This document shows positions 1-8,542 of a DNA stretch of 64,000 bases, piece after piece. Both the position numbers and the translations under genes were made by a program. The DNA is from JBEIHX01 sp040381075 (GTDB lineage Bacteria > Pseudomonadota > Alphaproteobacteria > Caulobacterales > Aquidulcibacteraceae). Location: contig JBEIHX010000021.1 in NCBI GenBank assembly GCA_040381075.1, positions 1 through 64,000 of the forward strand. The letters run 5' to 3'. How positions within the stretch are numbered: the stretch's first letter is position 1; each line of letters starts with the position of its first letter. The notes below the pieces were generated by a model, which saw only the letters and a list, made by a program, of their open reading frames with translations, ran no database searches and was not told the DNA's origin.

Positions 1-63
1 AGGCCCAGAATCCGTCCAAAATCGCCTGAAATGGGTGAAATTGGCCGGAAGCCGGCGATAAAA

Positions 64-333
64 TTAGAATGAAATCGACGAAATCCGCGACGCAGGGGGA
101 TAATGCGTCCTCATCCGACGCCTATTTCCGCGTCCTGCTAGCACCGGCAGCGACAGGGCGAAGCGCCAGAACGCGGCCGCCTGTGGTCCGGCGCCCTCGG
201 CTTGGGCAAGGCGGACGAGGGCTGGCGCAAAGGCCAGAATCACCGCGCCGATTGCGAGCGCACCCAAGGCGGTTGTGCGGTATGTTTCGGGGGCAGGAGC
301 GGGAGCGGTCACGGCCAGATTTCCTGCGATCAA
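64..333 (-). pseudogene. remnant of a DMT/EamA-family transporter (N-terminal part only)
   Basis: The first ~66 residues read like the start of a drug/metabolite transporter of the EamA family: a hydrophobic first helix followed by the pattern FAPALVRLAQ and AAFWRFALSLPVLA, which typically opens such proteins. The similarity then stops and the frame runs through about 20 unrelated, arginine-rich residues to a TAA at 64-66. Full-length members have about 300 residues and ten helices, so this is at most a fragment. None of the other minus-strand frames in positions 1-120 continues the family. The call rests on pattern memory, so a short unrelated membrane peptide cannot be excluded. Confidence 0.4.
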
Positions 334-433
334 TCACCTTGGAAGCCAATGGGGAGTTGGCGTCAACACCTGCGTGTCGGCGCCTGTCCCTGGCGCGGGC
401 CCTGCCCTCAGTCGCGCCATGTCGCCGATGCTG

Positions 434-497
434 CCTGTCCTGGATGGGGCCTGTCCTGGATGGGGCCTGTCCTGGATGGGGCCTGTCCTGGATGGGG
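434..497. repeat. tandem repeat, 16-bp unit x 4
   Basis: Four exact, contiguous copies of CCTGTCCTGGATGGGG (434-449, 450-465, 466-481, 482-497). The array lies in the gap between the transporter remnant and the MBL-fold hydrolase, downstream of the latter's stop. The 16-bp unit is not a multiple of three and no convincing gene covers it. There are no spacers, so it is not a CRISPR. Confidence 0.95.
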
Positions 498-612
498 CTC
501 CATCCTGCAGCCTGCGACCTTCGTCGTGATGCGGAGCGACTTTCGCGCCGGGACGCCTTTCGCCGTCGCGGAATATCCCCCCGGCCCGGCCCTTTTGCTC
601 ATGGCGGCGGGG

Positions 613-1692
613 TCACGCGCCGTCGGCCACGCGCCTGTAGAGCCATACGGCAGTGCTGTCGTCGCGCGTTACGCGACCGCGCGTGATCAGATGGTTCAGA
701 TGGGCTATGGTCTCGCCGGTCGCCATACTGAGCAGATCCTGACCAATCTGGCGGGCGAACAGGGCGGCGAACACGTCGACCACCCGCTTCGGCTCGACAA
801 GTCTTTTTTCCAGTCTTTCAAGGGAGACTTCATGGCCACGGATCAGATCGTCGAGACGGTCATGCAGGCCGCGGAACGGTTCATTGTGGGCCGGCAGCAC
901 GAGTGCGCTGCCTGGCAGGTTCGCCTTCAGCTTTCGGCATGACGCGATCCAATCTCCCAGCGGGTCCGCGTCTGGCTCTGTGGGAAACACCGAGACGTTC
1001 GATGTGATGCGCGGCAGAACCTGGTCGCCCGAAATCAGAATATCTTCCTGCGGACAATATAGGCAGACATGCTCCGGGCTGTGACCGTTGCCTGTGATGA
1101 TGCGCCAGGTCCGGCCGCCGATGTCAATGTCTTCACCATCTTCGAGCCGCCTGTAGCTGTCCGGCAGTCGCGACACCGCCTTGCCGAACCCGCCAAACTT
1201 CACGCGGTAGGAATCGAGCGCATCTTCGTCCCACCCTGCGCCGCGGAAGAATGTGACCCCTTCCTCCGGCGCTTCGCGTCCTGTGTCGGCGACCAGCATC
1301 CGGCACGTGACATACTCCAGACGGCTGATCCAGAGCCGGCACTCGAATTTTCGTGTGAGCCAGCCGGCGAGGCCGATGTGGTCTGGATGCATGTGCGTAA
1401 TGATCACGCGCTTCACAGGCCGGCCCGCCATCGTTCCTGTGAAAAGCCGTCGCCACAGCCCGCGGGTTTCCTCGCTCGCAATGCCGGTGTCTACAACAGT
1501 CCAGCCGTCGCCGTCCTCAAGCAGCCAGAGATTGATCGCGCGCAGCACAAATGGAGGCGGCATGCGAATCCAGTGCACGCCGGGAGCGACTTCGATCGTT
1601 TCGCCCGGTTCCGGCGTGGTTTCGCCCCAGGGATATTCAGGCTTTGGCCTGCGCCGGTTCGGCGATTCTTCAAGCCCGTCCATTGCGGCCAT
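613..1692 (-). CDS. MBL-fold metallo-hydrolase
   Basis: This is a metallo-beta-lactamase-fold hydrolase of 359 aa. The zinc motif HMHPDHIG is at residues 100-107 (H100, H102, D104, H105). Further expected ligands follow in order: a His in GNGHSPEH, the Asp of LISGDQVL and a late His in LPAHNEP. The N-terminal beta strands (VDTGIAS after WTVVD) fit the fold. Substrate is unknown; relatives include thioesterases, lactonases and glyoxalase II-like enzymes. A TTG at 1725 would add 11 residues, but ATG at 1692 has an AGGGGA ribosome site nine bases upstream and is preferred. It is divergent from fliQ and probably unrelated to flagella. Confidence 0.85.
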   Translation of the reverse strand: MAAMDGLEESPNRRRPKPEYPWGETTPEPGETIEVAPGVHWIRMPPPFVLRAINLWLLEDGDGWTVVDTGIASEETRGLWRRLFTGTMAGRPVKRVIITHMHPDHIGLAGWLTRKFECRLWISRLEYVTCRMLVADTGREAPEEGVTFFRGAGWDEDALDSYRVKFGGFGKAVSRLPDSYRRLEDGEDIDIGGRTWRIITGNGHSPEHVCLYCPQEDILISGDQVLPRITSNVSVFPTEPDADPLGDWIASCRKLKANLPGSALVLPAHNEPFRGLHDRLDDLIRGHEVSLERLEKRLVEPKRVVDVFAALFARQIGQDLLSMATGETIAHLNHLITRGRVTRDDSTAVWLYRRVADGA

Positions 1693-1763
1693 TGCGCGGG
1701 TCCCCTGTGGCGTGTCCGGCGCCAACCTAGGCGTATCGGGCCGCCCCGGTCAAAGGGCGCGTC

Positions 1764-1779
1764 TAAACGCCGCCTTAAC
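1764..1779 (+). promoter_or_regulatory. candidate CtrA-binding site before fliQ
   Basis: TAAA-N7-TTAAC at 1764-1779 differs in one base from the CtrA consensus TTAA-N7-TTAAC and lies 43 bp before the fliQ ATG. In Caulobacter the fliQR promoter is a known CtrA-activated class II flagellar promoter, so the position fits. It was found by eye only. Confidence 0.5.
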
Positions 1780-1821
1780 CAAAGCGGGCGATCGGGGACA
1801 TGTGCAAGAGGCGAGGCTGTG

Positions 1822-2085
1822 ATGACGGCAGCAATGGCGTTGGATATTGGGCGTGACGCCATTTGGCTGTCACTGATCGTGGCCGCGCCGGTCATGCTGA
1901 TCGGTCTGGTCGTGGGCACGGTCGTGGCGGTCCTGCAGGCGCTGACCCAGGTTCAGGAGCAGGCGCTTGTCTTCGTGCCCAAGATCATCGCGGTCATGAT
2001 TTCCCTGGTGCTTTTTTTGCCGTTCATGGGCGCGCAGCTTGGCGCCTACATGGTGGCCATCATGGAACGGATCGCCGGACAGTGA
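1822..2085 (+). CDS. fliQ: flagellar export protein FliQ
   Basis: A membrane component of the flagellar type III export gate that assembles with FliP and FliR in the basal body. The 87-residue product has the family's usual length and two hydrophobic helices (about residues 16-40 and 51-75), joined by the conserved polar stretch ALTQVQEQAL, a good FliQ signature. The open frame extends far upstream, but ATG 1822 matches the normal N-terminus. A second ATG five codons on (before ALDIGRDA) is also possible. It opens the fliQ-fliR-flhB-cckA row; fliP is not in the window. A CtrA-like box precedes it. Confidence 0.95.
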   Translation: MTAAMALDIGRDAIWLSLIVAAPVMLIGLVVGTVVAVLQALTQVQEQALVFVPKIIAVMISLVLFLPFMGAQLGAYMVAIMERIAGQ

Positions 2086-2221
2086 CGGGGCCGGCGCGTG
2101 CGAGCGCCCTGACGCCACCATTTCTTAACCATCCGCCCTGACCATCGCCTTAACGTTTTCTTGTCGCTCATTTCTTGTCACTCAACGTTGGCGCCACATC
2201 GGCGGGTTCGGGACGCAGCGG

Positions 2222-2974
2222 ATGGAGATGCTCCTCGGAGCCACGCTTTGGTCAGCCTTTCTGTCCTTCGTGCGCCTCGGCGCGCTGGCGATGATGCTGC
2301 CCGGGCTCGGCGAGGGCTTCGTCGACGCCCGCACCCGGTTGACGGTCGCCATTCTGCTGGCCATCGCCGCAGCGCCTGTCGTGGCTGCAGGCGCCCCTCC
2401 CATACCTCCGACGCTCTGGGCCGTGATCGGGATCATCCTGTCTGAAATTGTGGTCGGTCTCATCATAGGCTCGGTCGCCCGTTTGTGGATGGGCGCGCTG
2501 GCGATTGCGGGTCAGACAATTGCGCTGCAGTCGGGACTTGCGTTCGCCCAGCAGGTCGATCCGAACCTTGGCGAAATGGGAACGACGGTCCAGACTTTTC
2601 TGGTGCTGATCGGCCTGGCCCTGGCCCTGCAGTTCAATCTCCACCACGCCTTCATCGAGGCGGGGTGGAGAAGTTACGAGCGATTCCCGATCGGCGGGGA
2701 GATCATGTGGGCTGACGCGGCCGAACTCGCCGTGCGTTCGCTTGGCGACGCCTTTCGGATTGGTTTGCAGATTGCCGCTCCGGCGATTGCGGTCGGTTTC
2801 CTGTTCTATGTCGCGCTTGGCGTGATCAATCGCATCATCCCCAGTCTTCAGGTGTTCTTTCTCGCAATGCCCGCCGGGATCCTTTTGACGCTCGGAGCAC
2901 TCGCCCTGTCCCTGAGCGCTGCGATGTTCGTCTGGCTCGAGGCCTTCGCCAGCGCTGTGATGGACTGGCGCTGA
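2222..2974 (+). CDS. fliR: flagellar export protein FliR
   Basis: A flagellar type III export gate protein of 250 aa, the usual length. It is almost entirely hydrophobic, with about six membrane segments. The family pattern of an Asp/Pro-containing loop after helix three (FAQQVDPN) and a C-terminal segment ending in VWLEAFASAVMDW is visible. ATG 2222 follows a weak purine-rich stretch. It lies 136 bp after fliQ and three bases before flhB, so fliR and flhB are certainly co-transcribed. Two TTAAC half-sites (about 2126 and 2151) in the preceding gap could bind CtrA but lack the right spacing for a full site. Confidence 0.95.
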   Translation: MEMLLGATLWSAFLSFVRLGALAMMLPGLGEGFVDARTRLTVAILLAIAAAPVVAAGAPPIPPTLWAVIGIILSEIVVGLIIGSVARLWMGALAIAGQTIALQSGLAFAQQVDPNLGEMGTTVQTFLVLIGLALALQFNLHHAFIEAGWRSYERFPIGGEIMWADAAELAVRSLGDAFRIGLQIAAPAIAVGFLFYVALGVINRIIPSLQVFFLAMPAGILLTLGALALSLSAAMFVWLEAFASAVMDWR

Positions 2975-2977
2975 TCC

Positions 2978-4060
2978 ATGGCTGAGGAGCAGGACGACAG
3001 CGACAAGACGGAAGAGCCGACTGCGCGCAGGCTGGACGAGGCCCGGCGCAAGGGGGACGCTCCCAAAAGCGCGGATGTCGCCGCCTTCGCCGGTCTGCTG
3101 GTCGCCGCCCTCGCCATCGGCCTGATGGCGGGTCCGCTCAGCCGGGAGCTTGCGCTCGACATGACTGTTTTCCTGGCGCAATCCCATGCCCTGCCGGCCG
3201 ATGGCGGGGGTCTGATGGGCCTGTACTCGCGCACGCTTGCCGAGCTCGGATTCGGTGTCGTGTTCATCCTGGCGGCGCTGGCCGCAGGCGGCGGTCTGGG
3301 GCACATTCTTCAGACGGGTCTGCTGTTCGCTGGCGAAAAGCTTCAGCCCAAGATGGAGAAGATCAATCCTGTGGACGGCGCCAAGCGCCTGTTCGGCAAG
3401 GAGGGTTTGATCAACCTCGCGAAGTCTCTGGTCAAGGCCGTCGTGCTTGGGGCCGCCGCGTGGTGGGCCTTCTCGCCTTTGATTGGCGAGATCATGGAGA
3501 GCCCGCGCCTCGCCTTCGACGCACTGCCCGCCGCGCTGCTCTACTGGACCGGTCGGGTCGGCCTTGGGATGCTGATCGCGGTGGGCGTGCTTGCGGTTCT
3601 TGACTGGGTCATCGCCCGGCAGATGTTCATGGATCGCCTGAAAATGTCGCACCAGCAAATCAAGGAGGAATTGCGCGAGACCGAGGGCGATCCGCATCTG
3701 AGGGCGCGTCTGCGTCAGATCCGCATGGAGCGCGGCCGCCGCAGGATGATGAGCCAGGTGCCCAACGCGACTGTGGTGATCACCAATCCGACGCACTACG
3801 CCGTGGCCCTGCGGTATGTGAAAGGTGAGGACGCTGCCCCCGTGTGCGTCGCGAAGGGCGTGGACCGTATCGCTTTGCGGATCAGGGCGGTGGCGGAGGA
3901 CGCCGGGGTGGCCGTGGTGGCCGAGCCTGCCTTGGCCCGGGCGCTCTACGCCTCTGTGGATATCGATGCAACGATCCCGCCTGAGCACTATCAGGCGGTA
4001 GCCCGAATCGTCGGATACGTCATGAAAGTTGCTGCGGGCAGAGCCGCGCGCGCCTCGTGA
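2978..4060 (+). CDS. flhB: flagellar export switch protein FlhB
   Basis: The substrate-specificity switch of the flagellar export apparatus, 360 aa as usual. The N-terminus is the charged DKTEEPTARRLDEAR type, followed by four membrane helices (about residues 35-55, 90-112, 148-168, 188-212). The cytoplasmic domain carries the autocleavage motif N270-P271-T272-H273, which self-cuts between N and P to change export from rod/hook to filament substrates. All hallmark residues are intact. It starts three bases after fliR and ends 57 bases before cckA, an arrangement seen in Caulobacterales. Confidence 0.97.
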   Translation: MAEEQDDSDKTEEPTARRLDEARRKGDAPKSADVAAFAGLLVAALAIGLMAGPLSRELALDMTVFLAQSHALPADGGGLMGLYSRTLAELGFGVVFILAALAAGGGLGHILQTGLLFAGEKLQPKMEKINPVDGAKRLFGKEGLINLAKSLVKAVVLGAAAWWAFSPLIGEIMESPRLAFDALPAALLYWTGRVGLGMLIAVGVLAVLDWVIARQMFMDRLKMSHQQIKEELRETEGDPHLRARLRQIRMERGRRRMMSQVPNATVVITNPTHYAVALRYVKGEDAAPVCVAKGVDRIALRIRAVAEDAGVAVVAEPALARALYASVDIDATIPPEHYQAVARIVGYVMKVAAGRAARAS

Positions 4061-4117
4061 CGTGGCGCCGCGCGGGCCCGAATCGGCGAATAGTGCGTTA
4101 TCAAGGACCGTGATCCC

Positions 4118-6766
4118 ATGACAGACGCTTCCGAGGTTCGCCTGACGATAGCCCCGGCGCCGCTTATCCAGGCGCCCCCCCATGCCGCACCGGCTGCCGC
4201 TCCAACGCGCTCCGACGCCCTCTCCGACGTCAACACCCGTGCGGTCAGGCTGCGGTTTGATCTCCAGCTGGTGGCGTTCTGGGGGCTTGCCGGGGTCGTC
4301 GCAATCGCCGCCGGCGTCGCCATTGGAGCGCCCCGCGCCGTCGGCGCCATCGGAATGGCCTTGCTGATATCCGTCGCTGCGGCCGGTCTGGTGTTTCTGT
4401 ACTGGCTGCTTGGCATGAAGGGACGAATGCTTGGCATGTTCCCATCGCGCGGTCAGGCGGAGGATGCGACCGCTGCGATGAACCGGCTTGACAGCGCCAT
4501 CCTGGACGCTCTTCCGGAGGCGGCGTTGATGACGGACCGTCTTGGCGCGCCTGTCGCTGCAAACGGCGCCTACCGCCTGATCGCCAGCGCAGCCGGTCAA
4601 CTTGGGGAAAGCACGCGCGCGCCAAGCGTGGATCGCCTGTTCGGCGCCAATCCGGGTCTGTCGTCCCCGATGTATCGCCTTGCCAAGGCGGCCAAGGAGA
4701 GGCGGCCCCACAGGGAAGATCTTCCCGCCTCGCAGATGCGCCCTGGCGGTCCGCTTGTCCACTTTGAGGCGTCTGTCACGCCGGTCGGCCAGAACAGGAC
4801 GCTGTGGCGTCTCGTCGAACGCGAGACCCGACCGGAGGAACAGGCAGCCGATCCGCGGCGCATGTACCTTGAGGAGGCGCCGGCGGGGTTTTTCGCATCG
4901 CGCCCGGACGGCCGGATCGTTTACGCCAACGCCAGTCTGAAGTCCTGGATCGGGTTCGAGGGCGAAGAGTCCAAGCTGAAACTGCGGGATTTCATCAAGG
5001 AGGATGCGGGACGCGTTCTGCGGCGCGACCGGAAGGGAGCCACGGTCCGGGTAGACGCCACGCTGCGTCGCGCGGATGGGTCTGAAGAACCAATCGTTGT
5101 TCTGACGTCCTGGCCTGCCGCGGATGATGTTGAGCCCGTTGCACGCTCGCTGGTGTTTCTGACTGCAGACGCGCCTGTCTCGCGCGCACCAATTGTTGAT
5201 CCGCGCTCGGGCAGGGTTGCAAATCCGTTGTTTGACGCCGCGCCGTTCGGCGCCGCCTATCTCGACGGCACAGATCCCGCCGTGGCCCGCGTTGAGGACT
5301 CGAATGCTGCGCTCATGGAAATGACGCATGGGGCTGCAGCGCCCGGGCGCAGTTTTGCTGATCTCTTCGCCTGTGAGGACGGACCCGATCAGCTTGTGGA
5401 AATCCTGCGCAAGGGCCTGAATGGCGCGGTTGAACTGCACGTCGCCGCCGAGGAGCCGTCAAGACCCGGTGAGATTGCGCGCTCCGCCCATGTCTATGTT
5501 GCGCCGACCCGCGACGGGCGCGCCATCGCCTATATGATAGACCTCACGGAGGTGAAGCAACTTGAGATGCGACTGGCGCAAAGCGAAAAGGTCCAGGCGA
5601 TCGGCCAGCTCGCCGCCGGCGTTGCGCATGACTTCAACAATCTGTTGACCGGCATAACACTGAATACCGACAAGCTGCTGTCGCGTCACACCTTGGGTGA
5701 TCCCTCCTATGTGGAGCTGACCCAGATCTCCCAGACGAGCGCACGCGCCGCCGAACTCGTCCGGATGCTGCTGGCGTATTCGCGACAGCAGACATACCGG
5801 CGGGAAGCGCTTGATATCACCGATGTCCTGTCTGACTTCTCAGTCCTGCTGCGCCAGGTGCTGGATGAGCGCGTGACGCTGGATGTCCAGTACGGGCGGG
5901 ATGTCCCGAACATACGCTGGGACAAGAACCAGCTTGAGACAGTTGTGATGAACCTCGTGACCAATGCCCGCGATGCGATGAGCGCCGCAGGCGGCGGTGC
6001 GATCGCGATACGCACCCAGCGCGTCAATGAGGAACACGGACACAATCTGGGCTTTCCGCATCTGGAGGCTGGCGACTATGCGCTGATTGAGGTGGCTGAC
6101 ACCGGCGCGGGCATCCCCGAAGAGCTGCAGGAAAAGATCTTCCAGCCATTCTTCACCACCAAGGAGGCCGGCAAGGGGACGGGTCTCGGCCTGGCGACAG
6201 TGTATGGCATGGTGAAGCAGGCAGGCGGCTATATCTACGTGAAATCGGCGGTCGGCAAGGGGGCGCGGTTCTACGTCTACCTGCCGGCCTTCGAACTGGA
6301 AGGCGCCAGTGTCGATGAGACCCCAAACCTGCTGACCAGCGGCGTGCGTGAACCTGACGTGCACCGTCCGGAGGATCTGTCCGGGAGCGGGCGCATCCTG
6401 CTCGTTGAGGATGAGGACGTGGTTCGGGGCATCGCCGCCCAGCTCCTGTCCTCAAACGGCTATCGCGTCATGGCGGCTGGAGACGCCGAAGAGGCGTTGG
6501 ACATGCTGAAGGAAGAGGGAGGCGTCGACCTCCTTATTTCTGATGTCGTGCTGCCTGGCATGGATGGACCCGCCCTGCTCGCCGCGGCGAAACCCTATCT
6601 GAAGGGCGCCAAAGTGATTTTCATTTCCGGCTACGCCGAGCGTGATTTCGCACGCACGCTCGATGAAGAAACGGAAGTGGCGTTTCTTCCCAAGCCGTTT
6701 ACCCACAAGCAGCTCGCCGAATTGGTCAAACGCGTGCTTAGCGACAAACGCGACCTCGCCGCCTGA
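4118..6766 (+). CDS. cckA: hybrid sensor histidine kinase CckA
   Basis: The membrane-bound hybrid kinase at the head of the CckA-ChpT-CtrA relay that controls cell cycle and flagellar genes. The 882 aa comprise two N-terminal membrane helices (about 47-68 and 72-98), PAS-type sensor regions (about 120-470), a HisKA domain with the phospho-accepting His504 in AAGVAHDFNNLLTG, an HATPase domain (N-box NLVTNARDA, G-boxes DTGAGIP and GKGTGLGLATVYG) and a C-terminal receiver with phospho-acceptor Asp809 in ISDVVLPG. It is longer than Caulobacter CckA (about 690 aa), mainly in the sensor part. AAGGA nine bases before ATG supports the start. Its partner chpT is at 49971-50621. Confidence 0.92.
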   Translation: MTDASEVRLTIAPAPLIQAPPHAAPAAAPTRSDALSDVNTRAVRLRFDLQLVAFWGLAGVVAIAAGVAIGAPRAVGAIGMALLISVAAAGLVFLYWLLGMKGRMLGMFPSRGQAEDATAAMNRLDSAILDALPEAALMTDRLGAPVAANGAYRLIASAAGQLGESTRAPSVDRLFGANPGLSSPMYRLAKAAKERRPHREDLPASQMRPGGPLVHFEASVTPVGQNRTLWRLVERETRPEEQAADPRRMYLEEAPAGFFASRPDGRIVYANASLKSWIGFEGEESKLKLRDFIKEDAGRVLRRDRKGATVRVDATLRRADGSEEPIVVLTSWPAADDVEPVARSLVFLTADAPVSRAPIVDPRSGRVANPLFDAAPFGAAYLDGTDPAVARVEDSNAALMEMTHGAAAPGRSFADLFACEDGPDQLVEILRKGLNGAVELHVAAEEPSRPGEIARSAHVYVAPTRDGRAIAYMIDLTEVKQLEMRLAQSEKVQAIGQLAAGVAHDFNNLLTGITLNTDKLLSRHTLGDPSYVELTQISQTSARAAELVRMLLAYSRQQTYRREALDITDVLSDFSVLLRQVLDERVTLDVQYGRDVPNIRWDKNQLETVVMNLVTNARDAMSAAGGGAIAIRTQRVNEEHGHNLGFPHLEAGDYALIEVADTGAGIPEELQEKIFQPFFTTKEAGKGTGLGLATVYGMVKQAGGYIYVKSAVGKGARFYVYLPAFELEGASVDETPNLLTSGVREPDVHRPEDLSGSGRILLVEDEDVVRGIAAQLLSSNGYRVMAAGDAEEALDMLKEEGGVDLLISDVVLPGMDGPALLAAAKPYLKGAKVIFISGYAERDFARTLDEETEVAFLPKPFTHKQLAELVKRVLSDKRDLAA

Positions 6767-6829
6767 GCCCTGATGCTGAGCGGGCGCTCGCATGTCCCAA
6801 CGGGGTCTGTCGATCGGCAGGAGAGGTGA

Positions 6830-7612
6830 ATGGCGAAGGGCCAGCAGGAAAAACTGTCCGATGCGCAATACCTCGATCTGCTCACGCCGCTGCAGATTGA
6901 ACTGGTCAAGCTGCAACGCGCCTGGATCGATCGCGGCGACAAGGTTCTGATCATCTTCGAAGGGCGGGACGCCGCCGGGAAGGATGGGGCTCTGCGGGCG
7001 ATTACGCAGCATATGAGCCCGCGCCAGACCCGTGTTGTCGCCCTGCCCAAGCCATCGGATCGCGACCGGACAAGCTGGTACTTTCAGCGCTACGTCGCCC
7101 ATCTGCCTGCAGGCGGGGAGTGTGTCTTCTTCAATCGCTCGTGGTACAATCGCGCCGGCGTCGAGCCTGTCATGGGGTTCTGTACGCCCAGTGAACATGC
7201 CGCTTTCCTTGAAACTGTTCCAGAGTTTGAAGGTTTGCTCGCCCACTCGGGCCTTTATCTGCACAAATACTATTTCGATATTTCGCGGGTCGAACAGAAG
7301 GAGAGACTGGCGTCGCGTCGCCAGGATCCGCTGGACTTTTGGAAGGTCGGCCCGATCGATGCGGCCGCAATTGACAAGTGGGATGACTACACGGCCCGGC
7401 GCGACGAAATGTTCGTGCGGACCTCGCTGCCTGAAACGCCTTGGACGATTGTGCGCGCTGACTCCAAGAAGCGCGCCCGCCTCGCAGTGCTGGGGGACAT
7501 ATTGGCGCGTCATCACTACCCGGGAAAAGAGAAAGGTCGCGCGATGGCCGACCCTGCAATCGTTTTCCCCTTTGAGCCATCGGCCCTCACAGATGGACGC
7601 CTGGCGCGTTGA
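6830..7612 (+). CDS. ppk2: polyphosphate kinase 2 family protein
   Basis: Transfers phosphate between polyphosphate and nucleotides; class I enzymes mostly make nucleoside triphosphate or diphosphate from polyphosphate. The 260-aa protein has the P-loop GRDAAGKDG at residues 45-53, the Walker B-like FFNRSWYNRAGVEP, and a lid region with KERLASRRQDP. Length and motifs match the one-domain class (SMc02148-like), not the fused two-domain enzymes. AGGAGAGG just before ATG 6830 sets the start. It stands alone, 63 bases after cckA, with no ppk1 or ppx nearby. The exact nucleotide preference cannot be read from the sequence. Confidence 0.92.
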   Translation: MAKGQQEKLSDAQYLDLLTPLQIELVKLQRAWIDRGDKVLIIFEGRDAAGKDGALRAITQHMSPRQTRVVALPKPSDRDRTSWYFQRYVAHLPAGGECVFFNRSWYNRAGVEPVMGFCTPSEHAAFLETVPEFEGLLAHSGLYLHKYYFDISRVEQKERLASRRQDPLDFWKVGPIDAAAIDKWDDYTARRDEMFVRTSLPETPWTIVRADSKKRARLAVLGDILARHHYPGKEKGRAMADPAIVFPFEPSALTDGRLAR

Positions 7613-7984
7613 TGCGCAAAGCCAGGCAGGATCGGACCCGGGCGCGCCAGGGGCGTGTCGCCGCCGCTGCGCACGCAGGCCGCGCCGCCCCGGCCTGGGC
7701 GCCGTTTTGCGACAGGGCCAAATCGTCCCGAGACGCAGCGCAGTGGCCAACAGGGCAGCGTCAGGACGCAGGTGCGTCCTGCAGTCGGCGTTTCGCCGCA
7801 GCGCCACGGATGCTTCCCCCGGCGCGTCCCATCCCGGCGTCGGGGACGGCAGGCGACGGGCCCGCACCCATCCCCTCCCATGCCGGATATGACGACTGCC
7901 GCCGGCGTCAGGTTCCGCCCGCCTGCGGCGGCCGGACCGGTCGCCTGCGGGAACTTCTGTCCCGGAGATCCAAGGAGCCAGCCA
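7613..7984. other. gap without a recognisable gene (372 bp)
   Basis: The very GC-rich stretch between ppk2 and the DUF1330 gene. Open frames here are arginine/proline-rich shadows. The only clear signal is a ribosome site (AAGGAG) at the right end belonging to the next gene. Confidence 0.6.
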
Positions 7985-8422
7985 ATGCCGAGCGATCATT
8001 ACGTCAACCCTGAACGCGCAGCCTTCGAGGTCTTCAAGAACCTGCCACGTGACGAGCCCATATGGATGCTCAATCTGGTCCGTTTCCGCGACAGGGCGCT
8101 CTATCCGGCAGGACATCCCGATGCTGCACTCGGGCTCTCCGGCGCCGCAGCTTACGCAGCATACGGAAGAGAAAGCCTCGCCGTGGTCACCCGCGTTGGT
8201 GCGCGCATTGTATGGCGGGGCTCAATGCAGGTAATGCTGACTGGGCCGGCAGACGAGCATTGGGATACGATTTTCATCGCTCATTATCCGAGTGCAGGCG
8301 CCTTTCTCGCCATGGTGACAGATCCGCAGTATCGCCAAGCCGTCCAGCACCGCACTGCCGCCGTCGAGACAAGCAGGCTCATTCGCATGCAAAATCTCAG
8401 CGTCGAGGGGGGCTTCGCCTGA
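7985..8422 (+). CDS. DUF1330 domain-containing protein
   Basis: A 145-residue protein with the ferredoxin-like alpha+beta (dimeric barrel) pattern of DUF1330: WMLNLVRFRDRA near the start, a central GARIVWRG strand and FIAHYPSAGAFLAMVTDPQY, which is the family's hallmark. The function of DUF1330 proteins is not established. The frame is open much further upstream, but ATG 7985 has AAGGAG eight bases before it and gives the normal family length. A second, secreted DUF1330 protein is at 42537-42971. Confidence 0.82.
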   Translation: MPSDHYVNPERAAFEVFKNLPRDEPIWMLNLVRFRDRALYPAGHPDAALGLSGAAAYAAYGRESLAVVTRVGARIVWRGSMQVMLTGPADEHWDTIFIAHYPSAGAFLAMVTDPQYRQAVQHRTAAVETSRLIRMQNLSVEGGFA

Positions 8423-8542
8423 GGCGGACGCTCCGCTCGCCAGTGCAGTGCGAGCCTGGACTGGCCCTCCATGTCCCGCTGACCGCTCCCGTGGCCCTAT
8501 CAGGCCTTTCCAGAGTGCATTGGGGCCGCTAACTTCTCCCGC

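Noticed and set aside
434..497. Direct repeats considered as CRISPR or CRISPR-like
   Set aside because: Here and at the other arrays the units are contiguous without spacers, and no cas gene is present.
2252..5440. A 1062-codon open frame on the minus strand opposite fliR, flhB and cckA
   Set aside because: The product is rich in Arg, His, Gln and Gly without domains, while the plus strand encodes three proteins with intact motifs. Long antisense frames are expected from GC-rich codon use.
6452..8116. A 554-codon minus-strand open frame across the end of cckA and ppk2
   Set aside because: No recognisable domain; it is the mirror of PPK2 and the CckA receiver, both of which are clearly real.
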